Positions 9,095-20,621 of a stretch of DNA of 64,000 bases are shown one piece after another. The notes beneath the pieces are model-generated. The model did no database searches and was not told where the DNA came from. It was given only the letters and a program-made list of their open reading frames with translations. Numbering within the stretch: the first letter of the stretch is position 1; every line of letters begins with the position of its first letter. This DNA is from Tateyamaria omphalii (GTDB lineage: Bacteria; Pseudomonadota; Alphaproteobacteria; Rhodobacterales; Rhodobacteraceae): NCBI RefSeq assembly GCF_001969365.1, contig NZ_CP019312.1:620001-684000 (forward strand), given 5' to 3'. Position numbers and translations under genes: made by a program.

Positions 9095-9727
9095 CTATTT
9101 GGTGCCAAACATTCGATCCCCGGCATCGCCAAGGCCCGGAACGATATAGCCAATGTCGTTCAACTGATCGTCAACGGCTGCGGTGACGATGGGCACGTCC
9201 GGATGCGCCACTTTCATCCGGGCGATTCCCTCCGGTGCGGCCAACAGGCACAAAAACCGGATGTTGGTCGCGCCAGCCGCCTTTAACCTGTCGATGGCGG
9301 CGGCAGAGGAGTTGCCGGTGGCCAGCATCGGATCAACCGCAATGACCAACCGATCCTCCAATGCTTCGGGCACCTTGAAGTAATACTCGACCGGCTGCAG
9401 CGTCTCTTCGTCCCGGTACAATCCGACAAATCCGACCCGTGCTGACGGAATCAATTCCAGTACCCCGTCCAGCAGCCCATTGCCCGCGCGCAGGATCGAA
9501 ATCAGCGCCAGTTTCTTGCCGTCGAGCGTCGGCGCATCCATCGCCTGCATGGGCGTGTCAATCCGCTTGGTGGTCATCGGCAAACCGCGCGTCACCTCAT
9601 AGGCCAAAAGCTGCGAAATCTCGCGCAAGAGCTGCCGGAACACGGCTGTCGGGGTGTCCCTGTCACGCATGATGGTCAGCTTGTGCTGCACAAGCGGGTG
9701 GTCAACGACGGTCAGATGATCGGACAT
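9095..9727 (-). CDS. upp: Uracil phosphoribosyltransferase
   Basis: Upp converts uracil and PRPP to UMP. The 210 residues start [18 protein letters not shown] and contain the PRPP loop [17 protein letters not shown] and the uracil-binding C-terminus [18 protein letters not shown]. The start at 9727 gives the standard family length. It lies downstream of cdd-deoA-deoB in the same direction. It is separated from them by about 145 bases holding a dispersed repeat and hairpin, so it may be partly uncoupled from the nucleoside operon. Confidence 0.97.
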   Translation of the reverse strand: MSDHLTVVDHPLVQHKLTIMRDRDTPTAVFRQLLREISQLLAYEVTRGLPMTTKRIDTPMQAMDAPTLDGKKLALISILRAGNGLLDGVLELIPSARVGFVGLYRDEETLQPVEYYFKVPEALEDRLVIAVDPMLATGNSSAAAIDRLKAAGATNIRFLCLLAAPEGIARMKVAHPDVPIVTAAVDDQLNDIGYIVPGLGDAGDRMFGTK

Positions 9728-9787
9728 GGGCGCGGCTCCTTTGCTGCAAACGTTCTGCAACGCGCCGTTCGGTTCCACAATCCCTGT

Positions 9788-9845
9788 CTTCTTCTCTTTG
9801 CAAATACGGCGGGGGAGGCGCATCGCGCCGGGGGCAGCGCCCCCC
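9788..9845 (+). repeat. Intergenic repeat element, copy a (hairpin + AAATA + CTTCTTC)
   Basis: CTTCTTC at 9788, AAATAC at 9802-9807 and a perfect GGGGGC-AGC-GCCCCC hairpin at 9830-9844 define one member of the dispersed family. It sits between deoB and upp and probably ends the deo message. Confidence 0.55.
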
Positions 9846-9871
9846 AAACCATGCCGTGCGCCGTCAGGCGC

Positions 9872-11041
9872 TCATTTGGGTGACACGCCAAGATGCCGCG
9901 CCACCAGATGGGCCACATCCTGAAACCCGATCAACCCCAGCGGCGCGCCGTCACTGCCATGGACCAGCACCGGCACCCGTTCGCGGGTATGGTCGGTGCC
10001 GACCCAGGTGGGGTCATTGCCGTGATCTGCCGTCAACACCAGCAGGTCATCGTCGCGCAACCGTGGCAGCATCCGACCGATCTCGGCATCGAACCATTCC
10101 AGATGGCGGGCATAGCCCGACACATCCCTGCGGTGACCATAAAGACTGTCGAATTCCACGAAATTGGCAAAGGTCAGGCTGCCGTCTTCGGCCTCATCAA
10201 CCAGATCAGACAGATGCCGCATCAGGTCCACATCCGCCCCTTTGCGCACCGCGTCAAAGCCCTGCATGGAGAAAATGTCGCCCACCTTGCCCACACCGTA
10301 CACGCGGCGGCCTGCATCCTGCACCCAGTTGGTCAGGATCGGCGCGGGCGGTGTGATGGCAAAGTCACGGCGATTCACGGTCCGCTCAAATGCGCCATCT
10401 TCCCCGACAAAGGGCCGCGCAATCACACGACCGACGCGCATGCCGTGCAGCGCGGGCGCCACGGAACGGCACAGGTCCAAAAGCCGCTCCAGCCCGAAAT
10501 GCGTCTCATGTGCCGCGATCTGAAACACGCTGTCGGCAGAGGTATAGCAGATGGGCTGCCCGCTTCGCACATGCTCGGCCCCCAAATCGGCAATGATGCG
10601 CGTGCCCGACGCATGGCAATTGCCCAGTATCCCGTCTGTGCCCGCCGCAGCACATACCGCCTCAACCACATGATCGGGAAAGGCAGGCACCGCATCCGGA
10701 AAGTAATGCCACTCCCAAGGCACCGGCACACCGGCCAGTTCCCAATGGCCCGAAGGGGTATCCTTGCCCCGCGACACCTCGGTCGCCGCACCCCATGGGC
10801 CTTGCGTCACTTGCTCACCATTGGCCCGGGCCATCGCATCGAACACTCCCAGCGCCGCCAGATGCGGCAGGGCCAACGGCCCACTGCGCCCGTCCTCGGC
10901 CTCACCTGCGGCACAGGCCTCCGCAATATGCCCCAGCGTGTTGGCGCCCGTATCCGGCATATCGCCGTTGAAATAGTCGCCCGCATCCGGCGCGCCGCCA
11001 ATCCCGACGGAATCCATGACGACAAGGAACGCGCGCGCCAT
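9872..11041 (-). CDS. deoB: Phosphopentomutase
   Basis: DeoB interconverts (deoxy)ribose-1-phosphate and (deoxy)ribose-5-phosphate, feeding nucleoside sugars to central metabolism. The 389 residues begin MARAFLVVMDSVGIGGAPDA. They retain the alkaline-phosphatase-superfamily metal motifs, including TADHGNDPTWVGTDHTRE near the C-terminus. The start at 11041 overlaps the stop of deoA (TGATG), indicating coupled translation. A longer in-frame extension inside deoA has no family support. Confidence 0.97.
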   Translation of the reverse strand: MARAFLVVMDSVGIGGAPDAGDYFNGDMPDTGANTLGHIAEACAAGEAEDGRSGPLALPHLAALGVFDAMARANGEQVTQGPWGAATEVSRGKDTPSGHWELAGVPVPWEWHYFPDAVPAFPDHVVEAVCAAAGTDGILGNCHASGTRIIADLGAEHVRSGQPICYTSADSVFQIAAHETHFGLERLLDLCRSVAPALHGMRVGRVIARPFVGEDGAFERTVNRRDFAITPPAPILTNWVQDAGRRVYGVGKVGDIFSMQGFDAVRKGADVDLMRHLSDLVDEAEDGSLTFANFVEFDSLYGHRRDVSGYARHLEWFDAEIGRMLPRLRDDDLLVLTADHGNDPTWVGTDHTRERVPVLVHGSDGAPLGLIGFQDVAHLVARHLGVSPK

Positions 11042-12348
11042 CAGCCGACCCGCTCGGCAATCAGCTCCGGCACCGCCGGGGCCTGCGCGCCAACGGTGAT
11101 GGCGGCCCGCACCGCAGCCTCTGCCCGGTCCGCATCGGCAAACCGCGCCGCGTGGACAACACACAGCGGCTGCCCCTTCGCTACCTTGGTCCCCAGACGC
11201 AGAACATCCGACAGGCCAACAGCGGGGTTGATCACGTCGCTCTCAACCTTGCGACCGCCCCCCAGATCCACAACAGCCAGCCCCAACGCCTCGCCATCAA
11301 TCGCGCTCACATAGCCCGGCCCCCGCGCGGTGATCTCGCGAATGACGGTGGCCTCGGGCAAAAAGCGCGACCAGTTCTCGGTGAACTGCATTGGCCCGCC
11401 CATGGCCGTGATCATCATGCCAAACCGCTCTGCCGCACGCCCGTCGGCGATGGCGGCGACGATGGCGTCAGCCCCGCTTTGCACATCCTTCGCCAAACCA
11501 CCATTCGCCAACAGTACGCCGCCCAGGGCGGCGGAAATCTCGACAAGTGGCCCTTGCACGGTCCCGCTCAGCACCCGCATCACCTCGGCCACCTCCAGCG
11601 CGTTGCCCAAGGCAGGGGCCAGCGGCTGCGACATGTCGGTGATCAGGGCGGTGGTCTTGCACCCGGCGGCGTTTGCCGTCTTGACCAGCGCATCGGCCAG
11701 CGCGCGGGCATCGCTGGCATCCTTCATGAATGCGCCAGAGCCGACCTTCACATCCAGCACCAGACCATCCAGACCCGCGGCAAGCTTCTTCGACAGGATC
11801 GAGGCCGTGATCAGGTCCATGCTCTCGACCGTCGCCGTGACGTCCCGGATCGCATAAAGCCGCTTGTCCGCAGGGGCCACCGTCGCCGTAGCACCGACAA
11901 TGGCGCAGCCCGCCCGCGCCATCACATCCCTCAGCCGCCGTTCGCTCAACTGCGTCGACACGCCCGGAATGGCATCCAGCTTGTCCAGCGTACCGCCAGT
12001 ATGGCCGAGCCCCCGTCCCGAAATCATCGGAACATAGGCACCACATGCCGCAAGGGCAGGGGCCAGAACAAGGCTCACGCAATCGCCCACACCGCCTGTT
12101 GAATGCTTGTCCAGCACCGGGCCATCCACATCCCAGTCCAGTACCTGACCGCTGTCGCGCATGGCGATGGTCAGGGCCACCCGGCCCACATCACCCAATC
12201 CGTTCAGGCACACCGCCATGGCAAAGGCGCCCGCCTGTGCATCCGTCACCGACCCGTCGGCCAATCCTTGGGCAAACCACGCCAACTCGTCCCGCGACGG
12301 CGTCTGACGCTGGCGCAGCTTGGCAATAATCGACCGCGCGTCGCTCAT
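11041..12348 (-). CDS. deoA: Thymidine phosphorylase
   Basis: This enzyme phosphorolyses thymidine or deoxyuridine to base and deoxyribose-1-phosphate. The 435 residues include the family signature around DKHSTGGVGDCVSLVLAP, with the phosphate-binding KHSTGG loop, plus SGRGLGHTGGTLDKLDAIPG. Its ATG lies inside the cdd stop (ATGA, 12345-12348) and its stop overlaps the deoB start, so cdd-deoA-deoB form one tightly coupled operon. Confidence 0.98.
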   Translation of the reverse strand: MSDARSIIAKLRQRQTPSRDELAWFAQGLADGSVTDAQAGAFAMAVCLNGLGDVGRVALTIAMRDSGQVLDWDVDGPVLDKHSTGGVGDCVSLVLAPALAACGAYVPMISGRGLGHTGGTLDKLDAIPGVSTQLSERRLRDVMARAGCAIVGATATVAPADKRLYAIRDVTATVESMDLITASILSKKLAAGLDGLVLDVKVGSGAFMKDASDARALADALVKTANAAGCKTTALITDMSQPLAPALGNALEVAEVMRVLSGTVQGPLVEISAALGGVLLANGGLAKDVQSGADAIVAAIADGRAAERFGMMITAMGGPMQFTENWSRFLPEATVIREITARGPGYVSAIDGEALGLAVVDLGGGRKVESDVINPAVGLSDVLRLGTKVAKGQPLCVVHAARFADADRAEAAVRAAITVGAQAPAVPELIAERVG

Positions 12349-12743
12349 TTGTCGCCGTCCATATGGGCCGCGCCAAACGCACCGGGCAGCAATTCGGCCA
12401 GCGTCATCACCTGCTCGATGCCCCCGGTCGTGGCCATGGTCACGCGCACATCACCAGCGCCAAACTCGGCCAGCTTCTGACGACACCCACCGCATGGGGT
12501 CACCGGCATCGGACTGCCCGCCACGACATAGGCTTCCATGATCCGTCCTTGCCCCGCCGCAACCATCGCCGCAATGGCACCCGCTTCGGCACAGGTCCCC
12601 TCCGGGTAGGCCACGTTTTCCACATTGCAGCCCACAAACACGGTGCCGTCACCCGCGCGCAGCGCGGCCCCCACCTTGAAATTCGAATAGGGCGCGTGCG
12701 CGTTGTCCCGCACCTTCAGCGCCGCCGCTTTCAACTCGTCCAT
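12345..12743 (-). CDS. cdd: Cytidine deaminase
   Basis: Cdd deaminates cytidine and deoxycytidine to uridine and deoxyuridine. The 132 residues show the zinc site CAEAGAI (Cys ligand and catalytic Glu) and PCGGCRQKLAEFG (two further Cys ligands), plus FKVGAALRAGDG. It is the first gene of the leftward operon cdd-deoA-deoB, overlapping deoA by four bases. Confidence 0.97.
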   Translation of the reverse strand: MDELKAAALKVRDNAHAPYSNFKVGAALRAGDGTVFVGCNVENVAYPEGTCAEAGAIAAMVAAGQGRIMEAYVVAGSPMPVTPCGGCRQKLAEFGAGDVRVTMATTGGIEQVMTLAELLPGAFGAAHMDGDK

Positions 12744-12771
12744 ACTGACCCTCTTGTCCGGACCCCGACCC

Positions 12772-12816
12772 TAGCCAAAGGGCGTTTCCTTGGCCACTGC
12801 ATAAACAGTTTGGCTA
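12772..12816 (-). terminator. Stem between cupin gene and cdd
   Basis: TAGCCAAA (12772-12779) pairs with TTTGGCTA (12809-12816), which overlaps the cupin stop. The loop is long (29 bases), so this is a weak terminator or processing-stem candidate separating the two leftward units. Confidence 0.35.
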
Positions 12817-13899
12817 AGGCAGTTCGGTTGTAAACACGCCGGGCAGGGACACCTCCAACACCTCAATATCCTCCGACAGATCCGCATAGCGCGTCGCCAT
12901 CCCCGGCGGCACCACAAACGCATCCCCCGCCCCGAGCGAAAACGGCGTCCGCCCCTGGCCCTCAAGCGTCATCGACCCCTCCATCACAAAGGTGAACAGG
13001 ATGTCACTGTCATGCACGGCCCAGGCCGTATCACCCGCGCTCCGGCGCGCCACGGTCACGCCAGCCACCCCCTGCGTGCCCTCCGCAATCCCGGTATCGC
13101 GTGCCTCAAACCCCGGCAGGCGAAAGGGCCCCCAAACGGCCCCATCCACCCTGTGATGGACAAAGCGCTGCCCCTGAAATCGCCGCCCGGGCCGCGCCGG
13201 GCCATTGGGCAGCTCCATCTCGTGATCAATGGTGGTTACATGCTCCGCAGGCACCCCAATCTCGATCACCTCGATATTGTCGCTGGCGTAAAGCACCCGG
13301 TGCCGGATCTCGGGCGGTTGGATCACGCAACACCCGGCCTCCAGCCGAAACGGCTCCCCCTGATCCTCATAGACCAGATCGACCCACCCCTTGTAGCAAA
13401 AGATCAATTGAAACCCGACCGTATGGTAATGCACCATGTCAGGCACGGGGCCGCCATCCGGAATGCGAATGTGGCTCGCGATAATGGACCCACCCAATCG
13501 GTCCGGGATCAGATCCCGGTAATGCATGCCCGCCCGGCCAATGACCCATGGCGCCTGATCGGCAAGCCGCCGCACGACAAAACTGTGCACAGTCTCAGGC
13601 ATCAGCAAAGGCGGATTCAACACGTCAATTTCAACCCGCGTGCCATTCGGCGCGACCAGATCGCGCGCTCCATCCGCAAACCCGTCCGGATCGTCGGTCA
13701 ATATACGCAACATGCCGGGTGGCTCACTGGCCCCGGCCTCGATCCGTATCCGCAAACCATGGCCGGAAAACACCGCAACAGACGGATCATCCGCAGGATA
13801 GATCATATCCATCCGCATCCCCAACACGTTGGTAAAAAACGGAATGTCGTCGCGCAACGCCTGCGTCGGCAACCGTATCTCTGCGCGAACCTCAGCCAT
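12814..13899 (-). CDS. VOC (glyoxalase-like) plus double-cupin fusion protein
   Basis: This 361-residue cytosolic protein appears to join three modules. Residues about 5-95 resemble a VOC/glyoxalase half-domain (FFTNVLGMRMDMIY, then VAVFSGHGLRIRIE). Residues about 150-235 form a cupin (VHYHTVGFQLIFCYKG, then IQPPEIRHRVLY). Residues about 275-360 form a second cupin (HDSDILFTFVMEGSMTLEGQ, then VVPPGMATRYAD). The first cupin keeps His ligands; the second looks poorer in ligands. The substrate is unknown. The start at 13899 follows GAAGGGGA, which is the end of an adjacent repeat element. Confidence 0.7.
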   Translation of the reverse strand: MAEVRAEIRLPTQALRDDIPFFTNVLGMRMDMIYPADDPSVAVFSGHGLRIRIEAGASEPPGMLRILTDDPDGFADGARDLVAPNGTRVEIDVLNPPLLMPETVHSFVVRRLADQAPWVIGRAGMHYRDLIPDRLGGSIIASHIRIPDGGPVPDMVHYHTVGFQLIFCYKGWVDLVYEDQGEPFRLEAGCCVIQPPEIRHRVLYASDNIEVIEIGVPAEHVTTIDHEMELPNGPARPGRRFQGQRFVHHRVDGAVWGPFRLPGFEARDTGIAEGTQGVAGVTVARRSAGDTAWAVHDSDILFTFVMEGSMTLEGQGRTPFSLGAGDAFVVPPGMATRYADLSEDIEVLEVSLPGVFTTELP

Positions 13900-13908
13900 C
13901 CCAATCCC

Positions 13909-13965
13909 CTTCATTTCGCCAAATAAACCGCGGGGGCGTTGCGAATGCAACGGGGGCTGGCCCCC
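13909..13965 (+). repeat. Intergenic repeat element, copy b
   Basis: CTTCATTTCGCCAAATAAAC starts at 13909, and a GGGGGC-TG-GCCCCC hairpin lies at 13952-13965. On the minus strand its GAAGG end serves as ribosome-binding site for the cupin gene at 13899. Confidence 0.55.
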
Positions 13966-14088
13966 CAAAAAATATCGTGCGCGCAGCGCTCATTAGGATC
14001 ACGCTTGAACAATATGACCAAACGTCAATTGGCGGCTCTTGAAAAATAGTTTAACGCTAAACCAAATCCGAACACCCGAGGGGATTCC

Positions 14089-16362
<2,274 letters not shown>

Positions 16363-16387
16363 GCGCGGCGCCTGTTCCAAGCGGACA

Positions 16388-16433
16388 GGGGCGGCACCCC
16401 CGCCCCCGGCGGCGCCTTTCCCCGGAATTTTTT
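16388..16433 (+). terminator. Putative terminator after maeB
   Basis: GGGGCGG (16388-16394) pairs with CCGCCCC (16400-16406), and a T6 run follows at 16428-16433. The 21-base gap between stem and T-run makes this a modest candidate. Confidence 0.35.
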
Positions 16434-16511
16434 GAGACAGAGAAGGACGTAACGGACTTTCACTGCGCTGTCGCCATACCCATATGCAACCGGAGATAGG
16501 CAGGAGATGTC

Positions 16512-16772
16512 ATGAAATTTTTTGCAGCAGCTTTGATTTTTGTTTTTCTAGCGGCCTGTGCCGACACTGTATCCGAGACAAGCGGTACGTTCACGGCCCG
16601 CGGTGAGACCTACCCAACCACGACCCGCCAATTCCAGCGCGCGGATGGCAGCACCTATTCCCGCATGACGATCCAGGTGGGGGCCGAGCGGGTCAGCTGC
16701 ATCCCCGGCAACCGCGCTGATTGTGAAACCGCGCTCATCGACACCTATAACCGCGACCGCGGCGCATTCTAG
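16512..16772 (+). CDS. Small lipoprotein, first of a tandem pair
   Basis: The 86-residue precursor has a signal peptide ending in a lipobox (VFLAAC), so the mature protein should be lipid-anchored at Cys16. The mature part begins ADTVSETSGTFTARGETYPT and has two further Cys (SCIPGNRADC) that may form a disulfide. It resembles the next gene in length, lipobox and the VSExxxTFTxRGxxY segment, so the two are probably tandem paralogues. Function is unknown. Confidence 0.75.
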   Translation: MKFFAAALIFVFLAACADTVSETSGTFTARGETYPTTTRQFQRADGSTYSRMTIQVGAERVSCIPGNRADCETALIDTYNRDRGAF

Positions 16773-16786
16773 GGAAGACCAACGTC

Positions 16787-17044
16787 ATGATCATGCGTGT
16801 GACCACCATTCTTGCGCTGTCTCTGGCCCTCGCGGCCTGTACGGAGGTTGTGTCGGAACAGGACACAACCTTCACCTATCGCGGCGACGTCTACCGGGCC
16901 GTGATCCGCGACTACGATGCAAACGGCCGCACTTTCACCAAGCGCGTCGTCTATGACGGCAACCGCGCTGTCAGTTGCTCGGCCACCGACGATCTCGATT
17001 GTGCCGCCGCCATTTCCTACGAGCGTCTCGACAGCAACGACTGA
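16787..17044 (+). CDS. Small lipoprotein, second of a tandem pair
   Basis: This 85-residue lipoprotein precursor has lipobox LAAC and mature sequence beginning TEVVSEQDTTFTYRGDVYRA, clearly related to its upstream neighbour. It also keeps a paired-Cys region (VSCSATDDLDCAAA). It starts 14 bases after the first lipoprotein gene, behind GGGAA, so the pair is likely cotranscribed. A second ATG two codons on (16793) is possible. Divergence between the copies is high, so the duplication is not recent. Confidence 0.75.
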   Translation: MIMRVTTILALSLALAACTEVVSEQDTTFTYRGDVYRAVIRDYDANGRTFTKRVVYDGNRAVSCSATDDLDCAAAISYERLDSND

Positions 17045-17156
17045 CATTCTGGCCCACCGGGCGTGATTTTCTGCCACTGTTGGCGCTCACGGCCCTTGCC
17101 CCTGCCACCTGTCGCCGCGTAACCCTGCGCAGAACGACGACGGAGGAGGATCGGCC

Positions 17157-19046
17157 ATGGGCTACCGCGCGGAATATGACAGTTGGAAAGCGGACCCCGA
17201 AGGATGGTGGATGCAGGCGGCTCAGGCCATTGACTGGGTCAAGGCACCAACACGGGCGCTCAGCCAGCGGGGCGAGAACCTCTATGAATGGTTCTCCGAC
17301 GCCGAGGTGAACACCTGCTGGAACGCCGTCGACCGCCATGTCGAAGCAGGCCGGGGCGACCAGACCGCCATCATCTATGACAGCCCGATCACCGGGGCAA
17401 AGTCCAAGACCTCCTACGCCGAATTGCAAACCCAGGTCGTGTCACTGGCCGGTGCGTTGGCGGCACGGGGCGTGACCATGGGCGACCGGGTCATCATCTA
17501 CATGCCCATGGTCCCCGAAGCGTTGGTGGCCATGCTCGCCTGCGCCCGCATCGGGGCCATCCATTCGGTTGTGTTCGGTGGGTTCGCGGCCAACGAACTG
17601 GCGGTACGCATCGACGATTGCACGCCAAAGGCGATCATCGCCGCGTCCTGCGGGCTCGAACCGGGACGCACGGTGGAATACAAACCGCTCCTCGACGGCG
17701 CCATCGACCTGGCCGACCATACACCCGACCTTTGCGTCATCCTGCAACGGGACGCATGCCCCTGCGCGCTCGGCCCCCGTGACGTGGACTGGCACGCCGT
17801 CCAAAAGGACGTGACACCCGCCGATTGCGTCCCCGTGCCCGGCAATCACCCCGCCTACATCCTCTACACCTCCGGCACCACCGGCGCGCCCAAAGGCGTC
17901 GTGCGGGCCACCGCAGGCCACCTTGTGGCGCTGAACTGGACGATGAAAAACATCTACCAGATGAACCCGGGCGAGGTGTTCTGGGCCGCCTCAGACGTGG
18001 GCTGGGTCGTGGGTCACAGCTACATCTGCTACGCGCCCCTGATCCACGGCAACACCACCATCGTGTTCGAGGGCAAACCGGTCGGCACCCCCGACGCGGG
18101 CACCTTCTGGCGCGTGATCGAAGAACACGACGTCAAATCCTTCTTCACCGCCCCCACCGCCATCCGCGCCGTAAAACGCGAGGATCCCAAGGGCGAATAC
18201 CGCGCCAAATACGACCTGTCGGGTCTGCGCGCGCTCTACCTGGCTGGGGAACGGGCCGACCCCGACACCATCGAATGGGCGCAAAACATCCTGGACGTGC
18301 CCGTTTATGACCACTGGTGGCAGACCGAAACCGGCTACACCATCGCGGGCAACCCCGCAGGGCTCGAGGCGCTGCCTGTGAAAATCGGCTCCCCCACCGT
18401 CGCCATGCCCGGCTACGATGTGCAGATCCTCGACGACGCGGGCCACCCCGTCGCACCGGGCGAGTTGGGCGCCATCGCCGTCAAACTGCCGCTGCCCCCC
18501 GGCACGCTGCCCACGCTCTGGAACGCCGAGGATCGGTTCATCAAATCATACCTCCACACCTTCCCCGGCTATTACGAAACGGGCGATGCCGGCATGATGG
18601 ACGAAGACGGCTACCTCTACATCATGGCGCGCACCGATGACGTGATCAACGTGGCAGGCCACCGGCTCTCGACGGGCGCGATGGAGGAAGTGCTCGCAGG
18701 CCATCCAGACGTCGCCGAATGCGCGGTCGTTGGCGTCACCGACCAGCTCAAGGGGCAATCGCCCGTCGGCCTCCTCTGCCTCACCACCGGCGTGAACCGT
18801 GCCCATGACGAGATTGTCGCCGAATGCGTCAAGCGCGTGCGCGACCAGATCGGCCCGGTCGCCGCCTTCAAACAGGCCGTCGTCGTGGACCGTCTGCCCA
18901 AGACGCGCTCGGGCAAGATCCTGCGCGGTACAGTCGTGAAAATCGCCGACAGCGAGGCGTTCAAGATGCCCGCCACCATCGACGACCCGGCCATCCTGGA
19001 CGAGATCAAGGACGCGCTGCAAACCATCGGCTACGCCAAAGGATAG
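17157..19046 (+). CDS. prpE: Propionyl-CoA synthetase (ACS family)
   Basis: PrpE activates propionate to propionyl-CoA via an acyl-adenylate. The 629 residues carry the AMP-binding signature YTSGTTGAPKG, the ACS motif DHWWQTETG, and the C-terminal lysine region KTRSGKILRGTVVKI, where acetylable Lys is catalytic. The N-terminus (YRAEYDSWKADPEGWWMQAA) is typical of PrpE rather than acetyl-CoA synthetase. GGAGGA precedes the ATG. PrpE can also accept acrylate in DMSP-degrading roseobacters, which is notable with dddL 10 kb away, but that link is inference. Confidence 0.93.
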   Translation: MGYRAEYDSWKADPEGWWMQAAQAIDWVKAPTRALSQRGENLYEWFSDAEVNTCWNAVDRHVEAGRGDQTAIIYDSPITGAKSKTSYAELQTQVVSLAGALAARGVTMGDRVIIYMPMVPEALVAMLACARIGAIHSVVFGGFAANELAVRIDDCTPKAIIAASCGLEPGRTVEYKPLLDGAIDLADHTPDLCVILQRDACPCALGPRDVDWHAVQKDVTPADCVPVPGNHPAYILYTSGTTGAPKGVVRATAGHLVALNWTMKNIYQMNPGEVFWAASDVGWVVGHSYICYAPLIHGNTTIVFEGKPVGTPDAGTFWRVIEEHDVKSFFTAPTAIRAVKREDPKGEYRAKYDLSGLRALYLAGERADPDTIEWAQNILDVPVYDHWWQTETGYTIAGNPAGLEALPVKIGSPTVAMPGYDVQILDDAGHPVAPGELGAIAVKLPLPPGTLPTLWNAEDRFIKSYLHTFPGYYETGDAGMMDEDGYLYIMARTDDVINVAGHRLSTGAMEEVLAGHPDVAECAVVGVTDQLKGQSPVGLLCLTTGVNRAHDEIVAECVKRVRDQIGPVAAFKQAVVVDRLPKTRSGKILRGTVVKIADSEAFKMPATIDDPAILDEIKDALQTIGYAKG

Positions 19047-19060
19047 GGCCAAAGGCCAGT

Positions 19061-19086
19061 GTACGGCGGATCAGGATCCGCCTTAC
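19061..19086. terminator. Bidirectional terminator hairpin between prpE and cyclase gene
   Basis: GGCGGATC (19065-19072) pairs with GATCCGCC (19075-19082). The flanks GTAC and TTAC extend the stem with one mismatch. It separates convergent genes and resembles the GTAAGGCGG stem at 35720-35746. Confidence 0.6.
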
Positions 19087-20621
19087 GCACCATCCCCAAA
19101 CGCACGCACCGGCGCGCTGAACCCGCGCAGCGCCAGCGGACCCAGATCGGTCAGACCGGTCCGGCCCGCCGCCACCTCATCTGTCACGACAATGGCGTGG
19201 CCATGGCGCTTGCCCGCGTCGCACAGGCGCGCCGCCACATTCGCAGCCAACCCAATCACCGTGAAATCCAGCCGCGTGCTCGACCCGATATTGCCATAGG
19301 TCACGCAGCCAAAGGCGATGCCGATGGCGCAGGATGTCCGCGCCGTCGCATCATCCGCCGACACCTGGTCCACCACCGCCCGCGCCGCATCCAGCGCCGC
19401 CGCACAGGCCGCCGCCGCATCCTCACCCGCGGGAAACACGGCCAGCACCGCGTCCCCGATAAACTTCAACACTTCGCCCCCGCGCTGATCGACAATGTTC
19501 GACGTGATCTCAAGAAACGCATTCAGCAGCGCAATATACTCACCCCTCGGCAACTCCTGCTCCAATCGGGTGGAGCCGCGCAAATCACAGAACATGATGG
19601 CGGCATCAATCTCGTCCCCATCGCCGCGCCGGATCTCACCGCCCAGCACCCGCGCACCCGACCGCTTGCCCACATAAGTCTCCAACAGCGCCTGCGCATT
19701 CTCGCGCTGCATGAACACCTCGTAGTAGCGGCTGATGACTGTGGCACATTCGAACACCAGCCCTAGGTTCTCGGTCGTGAACCCGTCCGGGTGGTCCGAG
19801 GTCAAGGTCAGCACATTCGTGCGTCCATCGGAAAAGGGCAGGGGCATGGCGACGTAATCCGTTGCTCCTTCGGCCCGCAGATCGTCCATGATGGGAAAGG
19901 ACGACGCGGTGTCGGTGTCCGCCAACCGCTGCCGCACCCCGCCCAGACCGTTCGACACGTGTTGCAACGGGCTGTTCAGAAAGCCGGGGCGCTCGTGAAT
20001 GTCATAAGACGGGGCAAAGGTCCGCACCTCGTCCGTCTCCGCCCGCCAGATATAGTTCTTGCCCGCAATCATCGGATGCAGGGACCAGATCAGCACCGCC
20101 AAGCGCGATACCGCAATTCCGTTCTCGCGCATCTTGGTGGCAACGGCATGGGTAAACGTCTCGGGGTCAGACAGCGTGCCCGCCTCGCGCATCAGCCAAT
20201 CCACCAGCGGGCCGGTGATGCTGCCATCACGGGCCGCCTGCACTTCGTTCTGGCCCAGATCAACGTGGGTCGCGGCATTTGGCATGAAACCGACATAGCC
20301 CTGGATCCCCTTGCTCTCGGGCAGGGCAGAGACATAGCTCCAGACCCCGTTTTCAATTGTCCCGCTGTCCAGCAGCACGTCGTGATAGCTCGCCGTCCCC
20401 TTAAACGGGCAAAAGGTCTGAAGGTCGGTCTTCGGCCCCAGCGGCACGCGGATATCCTCGCGCGGCACATAGATGGCCGCAGGCAACCGCGTCTCATACA
20501 TGACGCGCGCGCGCATCGTCTCGGCCAGCAGGATGTCATCGTGGAAAATGCGCACGGGATGCGGCAGTGGTGCGACATCAATGCGGTAGCCCGGCGGGGC
20601 AGGCGCGTCATCAAGGCTCAT
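19083..20621 (-). CDS. DUF427 - class III adenylate cyclase fusion protein
   Basis: This 512-residue protein begins with a DUF427 domain (residues about 20-115: VRIFHDDILLAETMRARVMY, then FCPFKGTASYHDVLL). A sensor-like middle follows (about 140-310, SLHPMIAGKNYIWR). The C-terminal class III cyclase domain (about 335-500) retains the metal Asp residues in IMFCDLRGSTRLEQ and FIGDAVLAVFP, a Lys in EVLKFIGD, and the DFTVIGLAANVAARL helix. The Asp/Thr in LDFT fits an ATP rather than GTP substrate. No membrane segment is visible, so it should be a soluble cAMP-forming enzyme. A palindrome lies about 130 bases upstream. Confidence 0.85.
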   Translation of the reverse strand: MSLDDAPAPPGYRIDVAPLPHPVRIFHDDILLAETMRARVMYETRLPAAIYVPREDIRVPLGPKTDLQTFCPFKGTASYHDVLLDSGTIENGVWSYVSALPESKGIQGYVGFMPNAATHVDLGQNEVQAARDGSITGPLVDWLMREAGTLSDPETFTHAVATKMRENGIAVSRLAVLIWSLHPMIAGKNYIWRAETDEVRTFAPSYDIHERPGFLNSPLQHVSNGLGGVRQRLADTDTASSFPIMDDLRAEGATDYVAMPLPFSDGRTNVLTLTSDHPDGFTTENLGLVFECATVISRYYEVFMQRENAQALLETYVGKRSGARVLGGEIRRGDGDEIDAAIMFCDLRGSTRLEQELPRGEYIALLNAFLEITSNIVDQRGGEVLKFIGDAVLAVFPAGEDAAAACAAALDAARAVVDQVSADDATARTSCAIGIAFGCVTYGNIGSSTRLDFTVIGLAANVAARLCDAGKRHGHAIVVTDEVAAGRTGLTDLGPLALRGFSAPVRAFGDGA

